64,000 bases of DNA from contig CALBOE010000009.1 in NCBI GenBank assembly GCA_937896905.1, positions 1 through 64,000 on the forward strand, given 5' to 3'. The position numbers were made by a program, and so were the translations under genes. The stretch is from an uncultured Clostridia bacterium (GTDB lineage: Bacteria > Bacillota > Clostridia > Christensenellales > UBA1242). Positions 17,562 through 27,946 of the stretch are shown here, one piece after another. Numbering within the stretch: position 1 is the stretch's first letter; every line of letters begins with the position of its first letter. The notes beneath the pieces are model-generated. The model did not search any database and was not told the DNA's origin. It saw only the letters and a list, made by a program, of their open reading frames with translations.

Positions 17562-17583
17562 AATTTCTCCTAATTCAAGATTT

Positions 17584-17612
17584 ATTATATATTAAGTTTA
17601 AAATATTGTCAA
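17584..17612 (-). promoter_or_regulatory. Promoter of secD-secF
   Basis: TTGACA (17607-17612), 17-bp spacer, TATAAT (17584-17589): a consensus sigma-A promoter. Confidence 0.92.
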
Positions 17613-17718
17613 TTAAATTAAGGTAAACTCGTTTAATATATCTTAAATTATTGCCCTATTTTTGCCATTTAAGCATTAAATTTATGTTAGTTGGAAAATT
17701 TTGAAAAATCTATACTAG

Positions 17719-18117
17719 CTACACCGTTTTTCTTGAAAGCAAATTTAAAATAACACTTACAATTGCAGACGAAATTACAGCAAACAAAATGTCGTAAATA
17801 AACGATAAGTTAAAGGCAAACCCTCCATTTAAAATAGAAAAAATTATAAAGCACAAAACGGCATACAATGCACCTGCAAAAACTGCCTTCAAAAGCAATT
17901 TTTCAGCATTCGATTTCTTCAAACAAAGCACCATAAAGAATATTGCTAGAATTTTAATTGCATCATTTATATATGCAATAAGCCATGTTGAAATATCAAC
18001 AAATTTAAGCAAAACTGCAAAAAGCACTGTGCCCAATAACGTGGCAACAATTCCTAATAAACAGCATTTTAAAATTAACAAAACCCCACCAACTTTTACC
18101 GATTTAATTTTTTGCAT
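17719..18117 (-). CDS. TIGR04086/YrzE-like membrane protein
   Basis: 132 residues with four predicted membrane helices and a short basic N-terminus (MQKIKSVKVGG). The size, four-helix layout and position beside yajC and tgt match the TIGR04086 family (YrzE in Bacillus), whose function is unknown. I chose the ATG at 18117 because GGAGGCG lies just upstream. The frame is open to 18168 but has no ribosome site there. Confidence 0.6.
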   Translation of the reverse strand: MQKIKSVKVGGVLLILKCCLLGIVATLLGTVLFAVLLKFVDISTWLIAYINDAIKILAIFFMVLCLKKSNAEKLLLKAVFAGALYAVLCFIIFSILNGGFAFNLSFIYDILFAVISSAIVSVILNLLSRKTV

Positions 18118-18204
18118 AACGCCTCCATAACATAATGTATTTGCTAATTTAGCTATAATAACAAACAATTTATGAATTTTTTGGCAAAATATATGATTTT
18201 TGCA

Positions 18205-18230
18205 AGAAAAAAACCGCTACACAGCGGTTT
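18205..18230 (-). terminator. Terminator after yajC
   Basis: Stem AACCGCT / AGCGGTT with loop GTGT, then seven T on the minus strand. Confidence 0.88.
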
Positions 18231-18247
18231 ACAATAGTTAATAAAAT

Positions 18248-18625
18248 TTATTCTTTGATTGATTTTGTTTCGTCTTTAACTTCAGCTGATTTTTCTTCTG
18301 TTTTAGGTGCAACTTTAACAACCACTTTGTTATCGGCCTTTTTATCTTCTTTGCCAAAAACATAGTAAATTGCGTTTGCGTGCACAGTTAAATATCCAAC
18401 GTTATTGCCTTTGCCAGATTTTAAAACAAAGTATTTATATTCATCTTCAACGTAACTTTCAACAACTTCGCCAACAACGCCTGTGTCGGTCATAACCTTG
18501 TCGCCAGTTTTAAGCTCCTCTCTCATAGCAGATAGTTCGCCATTGAACTTTCTCCTTTTAAGGTAGCTCATAACAAACAATGCCACAACTAGCACAAGAA
18601 GCACAATAACTAATACCATTTCCAT
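18248..18625 (-). CDS. yajC: Preprotein translocase subunit YajC
   Basis: 125 residues. One N-terminal membrane helix (residues 3-21) is followed by the YajC block RRKFNGELSAMREELKTGDKVMTDTGVVGEVVE. The C-terminus is a low-complexity Lys/Glu tail of about 30 residues. YajC associates with SecDF. As in most Firmicutes it lies next to tgt and queA; here it has its own promoter. Confidence 0.88.
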   Translation of the reverse strand: MEMVLVIVLLVLVVALFVMSYLKRRKFNGELSAMREELKTGDKVMTDTGVVGEVVESYVEDEYKYFVLKSGKGNNVGYLTVHANAIYYVFGKEDKKADNKVVVKVAPKTEEKSAEVKDETKSIKE

Positions 18626-18657
18626 AATTTACCTAATCCCCCTTACTATACCTAAAT

Positions 18658-18687
18658 ATTTTAACAAAATTTCAATAGTAATGTCAA
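18658..18687 (-). promoter_or_regulatory. Promoter of yajC
   Basis: TTGACA (18682-18687), 18-bp spacer, TAAAAT (18658-18663), about 32 nt before the start codon. Confidence 0.75.
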
Positions 18688-18796
18688 ACCTTTTTGCATT
18701 ATATTTTTGTTTGTTTTGGTTATTTCGTCAATAAGAATGTAAAACCTATTGAAATTTTGGCGAATTTTAAGTTTATTATCACCGCATTAACACCTT

Positions 18797-20954
<2,158 letters not shown>

Positions 20955-20955
<1 letters not shown>

Positions 20956-21998
20956 CACTCTTCTTCCCTATTTTCATCAGTTTCCACTTGCAGGTGCTTA
21001 GGAATTGGCAATTTAAGGTGTTCATATGCAAGTTTTGTTACCATTCTACCTCTATTTGTTCTTAACACAAACCCTAGTTGCAATAAATAAGGTTCAACGA
21101 TGTCTTCAATTGTAGAAACCTCCTCATTGCTGGTTGCAGAAAGCGTTTCCAACCCAACCGGACCACCATTAAATTTTTCAATCATGGCAAGAAGCACACG
21201 CTTATCTACATAATCTAGCCCTAATTCGTCAATATCCATAAGAGCAAGCGCTTTTTTTGCTTCTTCCACTGTGATTGTGTCCTTATCTTCCACTTGCACA
21301 TAATCTCTAACTCGCTTTAAAAGGCGGTTTGCAATACGAGGAGTGCCACGGCTTCTTCTTGCAAGTTCCACAGTAGCTTCTGGCTCTATGTTAACGCCTA
21401 AAATGTTTGCCGAACGAGTGATAATTTTTGCAATTTCTTCCACAGTATATAGTTCCAAACGGCAAGAAATGCCAAACCTATCACGCAAAGGGCTAGACAA
21501 ATTTCCCGCTTTAGTAGTTGCCCCAATTAATGTGAAAGGTTGAATTTTTAAACGCATGCTTCTTGCGCTTGGTCCTTTACCAACAATAAAATCTAAAGCG
21601 TAGTCTTCCATTGCTGGATACAAAATTTCTTCAACCGATTTTGAAATGCGATGAATTTCGTCAATAAATAATACATCATTCGTGTTTAAATTGGTTAAAA
21701 TTGCAGCAAGGTCGGCAGCATTTTCAATGCTTGGACCACTGGTAATTTTTATTTGGCTTCCAATTTCATTTGCAATAATATGGCTTAATGTTGTTTTGCC
21801 CAATCCTGGTGGACCATAAAGCAAAACGTGGTCTAATGCTTCCTTTCTTTTTTTTGCGGCAGTTATGTAAACCTTAAGGTTGCTTTTAATTTTTTCTTGC
21901 CCAACATATTCCGTGAAAGACATAGGTCGAAGTTTGTTTTCAACTTCAACATCGCTCATATTTTTGGTGCTGGATATAAATCTATCTCTTTCGTCCAT
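20955..21998 (-). CDS. ruvB: Holliday junction branch migration helicase RuvB
   Basis: 347 residues, an AAA+ motor that drives branch migration with RuvA. Begins near [19 protein letters not shown]. Walker A is [10 protein letters not shown], Walker [10 protein letters not shown], sensor [10 protein letters not shown], and arginine finger LRDRFGI. The C-terminal winged helix includes [19 protein letters not shown] precedes the ATG. Gene order ruvC-ruvA-ruvB is conserved. Confidence 0.96.
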
Positions 21999-22014
21999 AA
22001 TGTTTCCCTTTTAA

Positions 22015-22614
22015 TTAATCTGCCATGTTGTGCAAAACCTTGGCAACAATTTGTTCGGCCGTATCGCTTTTTTGCATAACTTCTTTGGCTCGTTTTGTTG
22101 CGTCGTTTTTGCTCATTCCCAAACTTGTTAAAACAATTAATGCATCTTCAAGCGCTTTGCTGTTCTGTTGCATTGCTGTCATTAAATTGTCGTTTGGCAA
22201 AATATAGTCGAATGGTTTAATTTTATCTTTAAGTTCAACAATAATTCTTTCTGCCGTTTTCTTGCCAATGCCTTTGCAACTGCCAATAACCGAAGTGTCT
22301 TCATTAATTATGCTGTTAATAATAGCGCTCATTCGTTCTGCAGAGAGAATTTGAATTGCGGTTTTGCTTCCCACGCCGCTAACAGAAATTAGTTGCAAAA
22401 ACAATCTTTTTTCTTCTGGGCTAACAAAGCCATATAAACTTAATTCATCTTCCCTAACGTGCAAATATGTGTAGATTTTAACTTCTTCGTCCACGTTAGG
22501 AAGCGCAACCATACAACTTTTTGTTACCATTAAAGAAAAACCAACTCCCCCAACTTCAACTGTGATGGTGTCATAATCTTTTTCTTTTAAAATTCCTTTA
22601 ATAAATCCTATCAT
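22015..22614 (-). CDS. ruvA: Holliday junction DNA-binding protein RuvA
   Basis: 199 residues. OB-fold N-terminus MIGFIKGILKEKDYDTITVEVGGVGF, helix-hairpin-helix pairs at LISVSGVGSKTAIQILSA and CKGIGKKTAERIIVELKDKI, and a C-terminal RuvB-contact domain ending in MADxx. The acidic-pin region is conserved. AAAAGGGAAAT precedes the ATG. Confidence 0.95.
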   Translation of the reverse strand: MIGFIKGILKEKDYDTITVEVGGVGFSLMVTKSCMVALPNVDEEVKIYTYLHVREDELSLYGFVSPEEKRLFLQLISVSGVGSKTAIQILSAERMSAIINSIINEDTSVIGSCKGIGKKTAERIIVELKDKIKPFDYILPNDNLMTAMQQNSKALEDALIVLTSLGMSKNDATKRAKEVMQKSDTAEQIVAKVLHNMAD

Positions 22615-22623
22615 ATTTCCCTT

Positions 22624-23109
22624 TTAAATTGAATTATCACTCATAACACTGTTGGTTTGCATATGGGTTAATGCAACAGCAAGTGCATCGGCGGCATCGT
22701 CTGGCTTTGGCATTTGGCTTAATCCTAAAATGTTTTTAACCATAAATTGAACCTGTTTTTTTTCTGCCCTACCATTACCTGTTAACGCCTGCTTTATTTG
22801 AAGGGGTGTATATTCAAAAAGTTTATCAACATACTGCTTGCAAGCAACAATTAGCACTCCACGAGCTTCCGCAACTGGAATTGCCGTTGTGTTGTTGGTG
22901 TTAAAAAAGAGTTCTTCAAAGGCAACTTGTTCTGGTTTAAAAGTTTCCATCAACTCGCAACAAGCTCGATAAATTGTGTTTAAACGGCTGCTAATGCTCA
23001 TAGATTTTGGCGTTGTTATAACACCAAAGTCCACCACTTTGCAACCGTTTGTTTCAATAACCCCATAGCCAACAATATTATATCCCGGGTCTATGCCTAA
23101 AACTCTCAT
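22624..23109 (-). CDS. ruvC: Crossover junction endodeoxyribonuclease RuvC
   Basis: 161 residues, the resolvase that cuts Holliday junctions after branch migration. RNase-H-like acidic residues sit in LGIDPGYNIVGYG, VAFEELFF and the C-terminal KPDDAADALAVALTH. RuvC is present in some Clostridia and absent from Bacillus, which uses RecU instead. No LexA box is seen ahead of the operon. Confidence 0.95.
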   Translation of the reverse strand: MRVLGIDPGYNIVGYGVIETNGCKVVDFGVITTPKSMSISSRLNTIYRACCELMETFKPEQVAFEELFFNTNNTTAIPVAEARGVLIVACKQYVDKLFEYTPLQIKQALTGNGRAEKKQVQFMVKNILGLSQMPKPDDAADALAVALTHMQTNSVMSDNSI

Positions 23110-23118
23110 ATTTTCCTT

Positions 23119-23712
23119 TTATGCTATACTTTTTAGTTGTGTAATTAATTCGTTAACGCTGGTTGCCAACTCATTAAAACGAGTGCAATCTTCTTCCACT
23201 TTATTCTTCTTAACATTGTAGTCCGAAATCATAAGCTCAATTCTATCTAAAATTGCTTTTATTATTTTAACTTGTTGCTTATATCCCTTAATTACAATTG
23301 CAGGAGTTTCTTCATCTAGTGTAGACTTAAATTCCTTGCAAAGTTCGCTAATTTCGTGCTTATATTCAGTTTTTAAACTGCCACATTCTTTAAGTGCCAC
23401 TCTATATTTTTGGCAAGAAACGCTAAAATTGCTACAAACATCTTCCACTTCTGTGTGCAAGCGGTTAATTTTAGATTTATTCTTTAACACAACGCCCGCT
23501 CTTTCGCTTTTTTTTGTTTCTGCAATAGTTTTGGAAATAGCACTAAGGTCATTTTTGTAATCAACCATTTGCTCGTAATAAGTCCCAAGCATTGCTCTGT
23601 TATCTTCCGAAGTTAAAAGCAAAGAATTATAAAGCGAAAACAAAGCCGACAATTTGTTTCGGTTATCGTTCAACGCTTTTATAATTTCCAATTGCTTATT
23701 ATTAGTTTCCAT
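23119..23712 (-). CDS. Coiled-coil protein of unknown function
   Basis: 197 residues, almost entirely alpha-helical and charged, with heptad-like stretches over most of its length and no membrane segment, signal peptide or catalytic motif. It is not recognised. It overlaps the end of yebC by 11 bp and is followed by ruvC after 9 bp, so it is expressed with the recombination genes. That suggests a DNA- or nucleoid-linked role, but this is only inference from position. Confidence 0.55.
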   Translation of the reverse strand: METNNKQLEIIKALNDNRNKLSALFSLYNSLLLTSEDNRAMLGTYYEQMVDYKNDLSAISKTIAETKKSERAGVVLKNKSKINRLHTEVEDVCSNFSVSCQKYRVALKECGSLKTEYKHEISELCKEFKSTLDEETPAIVIKGYKQQVKIIKAILDRIELMISDYNVKKNKVEEDCTRFNELATSVNELITQLKSIA

Positions 23713-24436
23713 CTTCTTCCTCTAAATTGTGAATAACGTCAATGACGTCATCGCTGTCGTTAAGTTTATCTAACATTTTGTTAAAACTTTCTTTTTGGTG
23801 CTCGTTTAATGCCACATAATTTTGCGGTATCATTTCAACGCCAGACGATAAAATTGTGTAGCCACCCTGTTCAAATGCTGAAACAATTTCGTTAACAACA
23901 CTTGCGCTTGGTTCTGTGTAAACAGTAAAAACTTCATCATCTTCGCAGTCCATTGCATTTAATGTAATTGCAAGTTCCATTGCTTCGTCAGAGTTAAAAT
24001 TAGCACCCTTTTCAACAACAATAACTCCTTTATTGTCGAACAAATAAGAAACGCAACCGGTTGAACCTAAACTTCCGCCAAACTTGTCGAAAGCATAGCG
24101 AACGTCACTGCTTGTGCGGTTTTTATTGTCTGTATAACATTTAACAACAACTGCAACGCCGCCAATTCCATAGCCCTCGTAAGTTTGTTCCACAAAGTTG
24201 GAACTATCTACTTCGCTGTTTTTCTTAATTATGTTATTAATTCTGTCGTTTGGCATATTGTATTGCCTAGCTTTTGCAATTGCCATTTTAAGTTTGCTGT
24301 TTGTGTCAACATTTGCGCCGCCTTCTTTAACGGCAACCATAATTTCTCGCCCCATTTTGGTGAAGATTTTGCTTCTTTCTGCGTCCGATTTTTCTTTTCT
24401 ACCTTTAATATTATTCCATTTGCTATGTCCACTCAT
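23702..24436 (-). CDS. yebC: YebC/PmpR family protein (TACO1-like)
   Basis: 244 residues. N-terminal signature MSGHSKWNNIKGRKEKSDAERSKIFTKMGREI, then YEGYGIGGVAVVVKCYTDNKNRTSSDVR. Long known as a putative transcription regulator; YebC proteins also help ribosomes through proline stretches. It is co-transcribed with the SpoU gene upstream (3 bp gap, GGAGAAG ribosome site) and with the ruv genes downstream. Confidence 0.93.
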   Translation of the reverse strand: MSGHSKWNNIKGRKEKSDAERSKIFTKMGREIMVAVKEGGANVDTNSKLKMAIAKARQYNMPNDRINNIIKKNSEVDSSNFVEQTYEGYGIGGVAVVVKCYTDNKNRTSSDVRYAFDKFGGSLGSTGCVSYLFDNKGVIVVEKGANFNSDEAMELAITLNAMDCEDDEVFTVYTEPSASVVNEIVSAFEQGGYTILSSGVEMIPQNYVALNEHQKESFNKMLDKLNDSDDVIDVIHNLEEEDGN

Positions 24437-24439
24437 AAT

Positions 24440-25150
24440 TTAAACTTCTCCTATTTTTTGCATAATAATACTTCCTGCAACCCCAGCATTTAAACTTTCC
24501 ACCACTGGTGCCATTGGAATTGAAATGGTGATATCTGCAAGCTGTTTAAACTGCTTGCTAACACCTTGCCCTTCATTGCCTATTATAACAGCAATACGCT
24601 CTTTTGGCAAACGAATTTTGGTTAAACTCTGCCCAAACATATCTGCCACCACAAAATGCTCTGCAATAAGTGCTTTATTGGCAGTTATCTCATTAAAATC
24701 TGTTATATGAATTCTTGCTTTTAATGCAAGCCCAGCAGACGAACGAATAACTTTTTCGCTGAACACATCTGCACAGTTAACAAGATATATGTCGTTAAAA
24801 TTAAATGCCAAAGCGGAACGAATTAATGTGCCCACATTGCCGGGATCTTGCAAATTATCTAAAATTAAAGAATTCCCTTGTGCAGAAATTGGATATTCTT
24901 TAATTTTGCAAATGCAAGCAATGTTTTGATTCGTTACAGTTGTTGCCAAACTGCTTAGCATTTTGCTACTAACAACCTCAATGTTAGGGAACCCAGTTAA
25001 CTGCTTATTGTCGGTTATTGTGTAAACAACTTCAACATTATTAGTTAATAAATCCTTGCAAAACTTTTCGCCCTCCACCATAAAAAGGCCGTTTTTCTTT
25101 CTAAATTTTTTATCTTTTAAATTCTTAATATCCGCATTGGTTAAATTCAT
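24440..25150 (-). CDS. SpoU/TrmH-family RNA 2'-O-methyltransferase
   Basis: 236 residues. An N-terminal substrate-binding region (FMVEGEKFCKDLL) precedes the SPOUT knot domain with LDNLQDPGNVGTLIRSALAF (motif 1), IIGNEGQGVS (motif 2) and ESLNAGVAGSIIMQKI (motif 3). It methylates a ribose in rRNA or tRNA; the exact site is unknown. It stands beside rplT as in many Firmicutes. The ATG is 6 nt after a consensus TATAAT box with no Shine-Dalgarno sequence, the clearest leaderless start in this window. Confidence 0.88.
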   Translation of the reverse strand: MNLTNADIKNLKDKKFRKKNGLFMVEGEKFCKDLLTNNVEVVYTITDNKQLTGFPNIEVVSSKMLSSLATTVTNQNIACICKIKEYPISAQGNSLILDNLQDPGNVGTLIRSALAFNFNDIYLVNCADVFSEKVIRSSAGLALKARIHITDFNEITANKALIAEHFVVADMFGQSLTKIRLPKERIAVIIGNEGQGVSKQFKQLADITISIPMAPVVESLNAGVAGSIIMQKIGEV

Positions 25151-25156
25151 AAATTA

Positions 25157-25185
25157 ATTATATCAAACGCCACATAATAAGTCAA
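25157..25185 (-). promoter_or_regulatory. Promoter of SpoU-yebC-ruv operon, leaderless geometry
   Basis: TTGACT (25180-25185), 17-bp spacer, TATAAT (25157-25162), then TAATTT and the ATG at 25150. Confidence 0.85.
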
Positions 25186-25209
25186 TAATTTGCTGCCAAA
25201 CAGAGCAAC

Positions 25210-25237
25210 AAAAAACACCCGCTAACCCAGCAGGCGT
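25210..25237 (-). terminator. Terminator of infC-rpmI-rplT
   Basis: Stem ACGCCTGC / GCGGGTGT (two G-T pairs) with loop TGGGTTA, then TTTTT on the minus strand. Confidence 0.85.
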
Positions 25238-25254
25238 TTATTGGTTTTTCTTAA

Positions 25255-25605
25255 TTACATTGCCTTTTTTGCAGTTTCAACAAGAGTTGCGAATGCATTT
25301 TTATCGCTAACAGCAAGGTCTGCAAGAACTTTACGGTTAAGGTCGATATTAGCTTTCTTTAAACCGTTAATAAATTTGCTATAGCTAATAGCATTTTCAC
25401 GGCAAGCAGCGTTGATACGAACAATCCAAAGAGAACGCATATCACGTTTCTTCAATTTACGTCCAACATAAGCGTATTGGCCAGATTTCATAACAGCTTC
25501 ACGAGCAACTCTGTAAAGTTTAGATTTTGCACCTCTGTAACCTTTAGCTTGTTTTAAAATGGCACGGCGTTTTTTAACCGCATTAACTCCACGTTTAATT
25601 CTCAT
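25255..25605 (-). CDS. rplT: 50S ribosomal protein L20
   Basis: 116 residues, a basic protein of the early 50S assembly core. Signature [20 protein letters not shown], then [20 protein letters not shown] and [31 protein letters not shown] precedes the ATG. In Firmicutes L20 represses its own operon through the leader RNA. Confidence 0.97.
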   Translation of the reverse strand: MRIKRGVNAVKKRRAILKQAKGYRGAKSKLYRVAREAVMKSGQYAYVGRKLKKRDMRSLWIVRINAACRENAISYSKFINGLKKANIDLNRKVLADLAVSDKNAFATLVETAKKAM

Positions 25606-25616
25606 AGTGCGCCTCC

Positions 25617-25805
25617 TTAAATCATTTCCCTAATGTTTTTAGCAAATTGCTTAGAAACATATCCGGTTTTTCTTAAATTTCTTTTTCTCTTACGAGATTT
25701 TTTGGTCAAAATGTGACCTTTGCCATCGTGCATCATTTTGATTTTGCCTGTGCCTGTAGTGCTAAATCTTTTTGCAACGGCTCTTCTAGTTTTCATTTTT
25801 GGCAT
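25617..25805 (-). CDS. rpmI: 50S ribosomal protein L35
   Basis: 62 residues, strongly basic, with [14 protein letters not shown] at the N-terminus and the [17 protein letters not shown] block. Middle gene of infC-rpmI-rplT; AAGGAGAAA is upstream. Confidence 0.97.
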   Translation of the reverse strand: MPKMKTRRAVAKRFSTTGTGKIKMMHDGKGHILTKKSRKRKRNLRKTGYVSKQFAKNIREMI

Positions 25806-25861
25806 AAAAATTTCTCCTTATATATTTTTATTGTAAATTTGCAGGTGTTTAGCAAAATGGG

Positions 25862-26377
25862 TTATTTTTTGCTTGAAATTGGGGCTAACATCATAAAGAT
25901 ATTTCTACCATTAATGTTAGGGCTTTTTTCAATTTGACCAACACTAGCACAAAGTTCAGCAAAGCGGTTCATAATGTCTATTCCAATTTGTGGGCGAATT
26001 TGAATTCTGCCCCTCATTTGAATTTTAACACTAACTTTGCATCCATCGGTTAAAAACTTGCAAACTTGTTTAGCTTTAATTTGAAGATCGTGGTCATCAA
26101 TGGTCATGCTTAAAGGCATTTCTTTAAGTTTTGCAACCTTTTGATTTTTGCGTTGATCTTTCAATCTTTTAAGCTCGTCGAATTTAAACTTGCCATAGTC
26201 CATAATTTTGCAAACTGGTGGCTTAGCTTCTGGTGCAATAAGCACCAAATCCAAATTTTGAGAATTGGCAATTTCTAGCGCCTTTTCGCTGCTAACAATG
26301 CCTAACTGCTCTGCGTTTGGACCAATTAAGCGAACTTCAGGTAAAACAATTTGTTCGTTTTTTAGTGATTCTTTCAA
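25862..26377 (-). CDS. infC: Translation initiation factor IF-3
   Basis: 171 residues. It keeps 30S subunits free and proofreads the start codon. N-domain: NEQIVLPEVRLIGPNAEQLGIVS. Linker and C-domain: KICKECEY-free basic region KIMDYGKFKFDELKRLKDQRKNQK and the RGRIQIRPQIGIDIM block. The start I choose is TTG at 26377, 4 nt after a perfect AGGAGG. The frame continues to an ATG at 26422, but that lies inside the leader terminator. A rare start codon is typical of infC, whose product discriminates against it, giving feedback control. Confidence 0.92.
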   Translation of the reverse strand: MKESLKNEQIVLPEVRLIGPNAEQLGIVSSEKALEIANSQNLDLVLIAPEAKPPVCKIMDYGKFKFDELKRLKDQRKNQKVAKLKEMPLSMTIDDHDLQIKAKQVCKFLTDGCKVSVKIQMRGRIQIRPQIGIDIMNRFAELCASVGQIEKSPNINGRNIFMMLAPISSKK

Positions 26378-26393
26378 ATTTCCTCCTACCCAA

Positions 26394-26426
26394 CAAAAAA
26401 TGGGTTCTTTATGTAAAAGCACCCAT
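26394..26426 (-). terminator. Attenuator terminator in the infC leader
   Basis: Stem ATGGGT / ACCCAT (26400-26405 with 26421-26426) then six T, lying between promoter and infC. It is the expected switch of an L20-type autoregulatory leader. Confidence 0.8.
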
Positions 26427-26535
26427 ACTCAAAATTACGTCTAACCACCTAAAAATAAGGCGATTAATTAAATTGTAATTTATGACCATTGTCGCAACAT
26501 TGCTTCAAGGTGAGAAGTGGAACTCCTACTTTTAC
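26427..26535 (-). promoter_or_regulatory. L20-type leader RNA of the infC operon
   Basis: About 110 nt of structured leader between the transcription start and the attenuator. It begins with a hairpin-forming segment, GTAGGAGTTCCACTTCTC. Position and downstream genes match the ribosomal-protein L20 leader of Firmicutes. The family call rests on context more than on a confirmed fold. Confidence 0.6.
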
Positions 26536-26541
26536 AATTTT

Positions 26542-26570
26542 ATAATATCATATTGTTAATAAAATGTCAA
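26542..26570 (-). promoter_or_regulatory. Promoter of infC-rpmI-rplT
   Basis: TTGACA (26565-26570), 17-bp spacer, TATTAT (26542-26547), about 165 nt upstream of infC, leaving room for the leader. Confidence 0.9.
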
Positions 26571-26633
26571 CCATTTTTACAAATTAATTTACTTATTTTC
26601 CTTTGTTAAAGAATGTATTGTTTTATTATGCAC

Positions 26634-27839
26634 TTAAACCTTAACCAAAACTTGTCTGTAAATTTCTTCCAACTGCTCTGCGTTATATAAAACTGGCACA
26701 GGATATAGTGGATTTGATTCCTTAGACGCAGTTACTGCAAGCGCAGGTATATCCATTCTGTTAAGTTCTGGGAAATTTGTTGGAATATTCATTGCTTTGT
26801 TCATTTTTTCAATCTTCTTAATGAACAATTTTGCACCTTGTTCAATTGGAGTGTCGGTTGCAAACAACCTTGCATATAGGCCTAATTGCCACAATTTTTT
26901 GTAAATTCTCTTGCCGTATTTTTTTAGCACAACAGGAAGAAGCACAGCGTTTGCAAGCCCATGTGCAATGTTGTATTTTCCTCCCAAAGAATGTGCCACT
27001 GCATGCACGTATCCCACATAGGATTTAGTAAAGGCAAGCCCCGCCAAATACGATGCCTTTAACATATTTGCCCTTGCCAATTTATTGTTACCGTTATGAT
27101 AGGCATTTTCTAAATTTTCAAAAATTAATTTAACTGCATCTTTGGCATTTTGACGTGTTTTTTTGGTTGTGCTTCTGCCAATATATGCTTCTACGGCATG
27201 GGTTAAAGCGTCCATTCCTGTTGTTGCAGTAATGTGCGGCGGCAAACCAAAAGTTAGTTTTTCATCTAGCATAGCATAATGTGGGATTAAAGAAAAATCG
27301 TTAATTGCATATTTATGCCTTGTTTCGCTGTCGGTTATAACTGCCGCAATGGTGGTTTCGCTGCCCGTTCCTGCCGTTGTTGGAATAGCAAACAATGGTG
27401 GTAGTTTTTTCATAACTTTTAACACACCTTTCATTTTGCTTGGCGGTTTGTTAGGGCGCACCACCCTTGCACCAACAGCCTTTGCGCAATCCATTGGAGA
27501 GCCTCCGCCAAATGCAACAATTGCTTCGCAGTGAAAAGAGTTATACATTTCCAACGCTTCAGCAACATTGTTGGTTGTTGGGTTTGGAACTGTCCTATCA
27601 TAAATATGAAGCTGAATACCCTTATCTTTAATTGCCTTTTCAAGTTCGGCGGTTAAACCCAATTTCTTTAAACCAGAATCAGTAACCAATAAAACATTGG
27701 TAATGGCAAGTTCTTTAAGTTTATTTGCCAAGTCCTTGTTTGATTTTAAAATTTTTGGTTCCCTATAAGGTAAAAACGGCAGCATAATTCTAAACGCTCC
27801 TTGATAAATTCGGCAACCTAATCCTTTAAGAAAATTCAT
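26634..27839 (-). CDS. Iron-containing alcohol dehydrogenase
   Basis: 401 residues from the ATG at 27839 (AAAGGGAG 8 nt upstream). NAD(P)-binding block AIVAFGGGSPMDCAKAVG near residue 100, the family block IPTTAGTGSETT, and the iron site in MDALTHAVEAYIG with the distal histidines in YVGYVHAVAHSLGGKYNIAHGLANAV. The family reduces aldehydes to alcohols, often for fermentation; the substrate cannot be read. It is separated from thrS by a large inverted repeat. No terminator is obvious after its stop. Confidence 0.9.
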   Translation of the reverse strand: MNFLKGLGCRIYQGAFRIMLPFLPYREPKILKSNKDLANKLKELAITNVLLVTDSGLKKLGLTAELEKAIKDKGIQLHIYDRTVPNPTTNNVAEALEMYNSFHCEAIVAFGGGSPMDCAKAVGARVVRPNKPPSKMKGVLKVMKKLPPLFAIPTTAGTGSETTIAAVITDSETRHKYAINDFSLIPHYAMLDEKLTFGLPPHITATTGMDALTHAVEAYIGRSTTKKTRQNAKDAVKLIFENLENAYHNGNNKLARANMLKASYLAGLAFTKSYVGYVHAVAHSLGGKYNIAHGLANAVLLPVVLKKYGKRIYKKLWQLGLYARLFATDTPIEQGAKLFIKKIEKMNKAMNIPTNFPELNRMDIPALAVTASKESNPLYPVPVLYNAEQLEEIYRQVLVKV

Positions 27840-27869
27840 ACAACCCACTCCCTTTATTTATATTGAAAG

Positions 27870-27930
27870 GTTGCCGCATTTGTTGCGCCACAGCACAAAC
27901 AATGATAAATCATGCAACATTTGCGGCAAC
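27870..27930 (-). repeat. Long imperfect inverted repeat before the alcohol dehydrogenase gene
   Basis: Outer arms GTTGCCGCA / TGCGGCAAC (9 bp), a 3x3 internal loop, inner arms GTTGC / GCAAC (5 bp), 27-nt loop. No T run follows on either strand, so it is not a standard terminator. It may be an RNA element of the 5' leader or a weak thrS terminator. Confidence 0.7.
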
Positions 27931-27946
27931 TAATCTTCTTTTTGTT

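Noticed and set aside
27870..27930. Rex-type redox operator
   Set aside because: The palindrome does not match TTGTGA-N6-TCACAA; listed as an unexplained inverted repeat instead.
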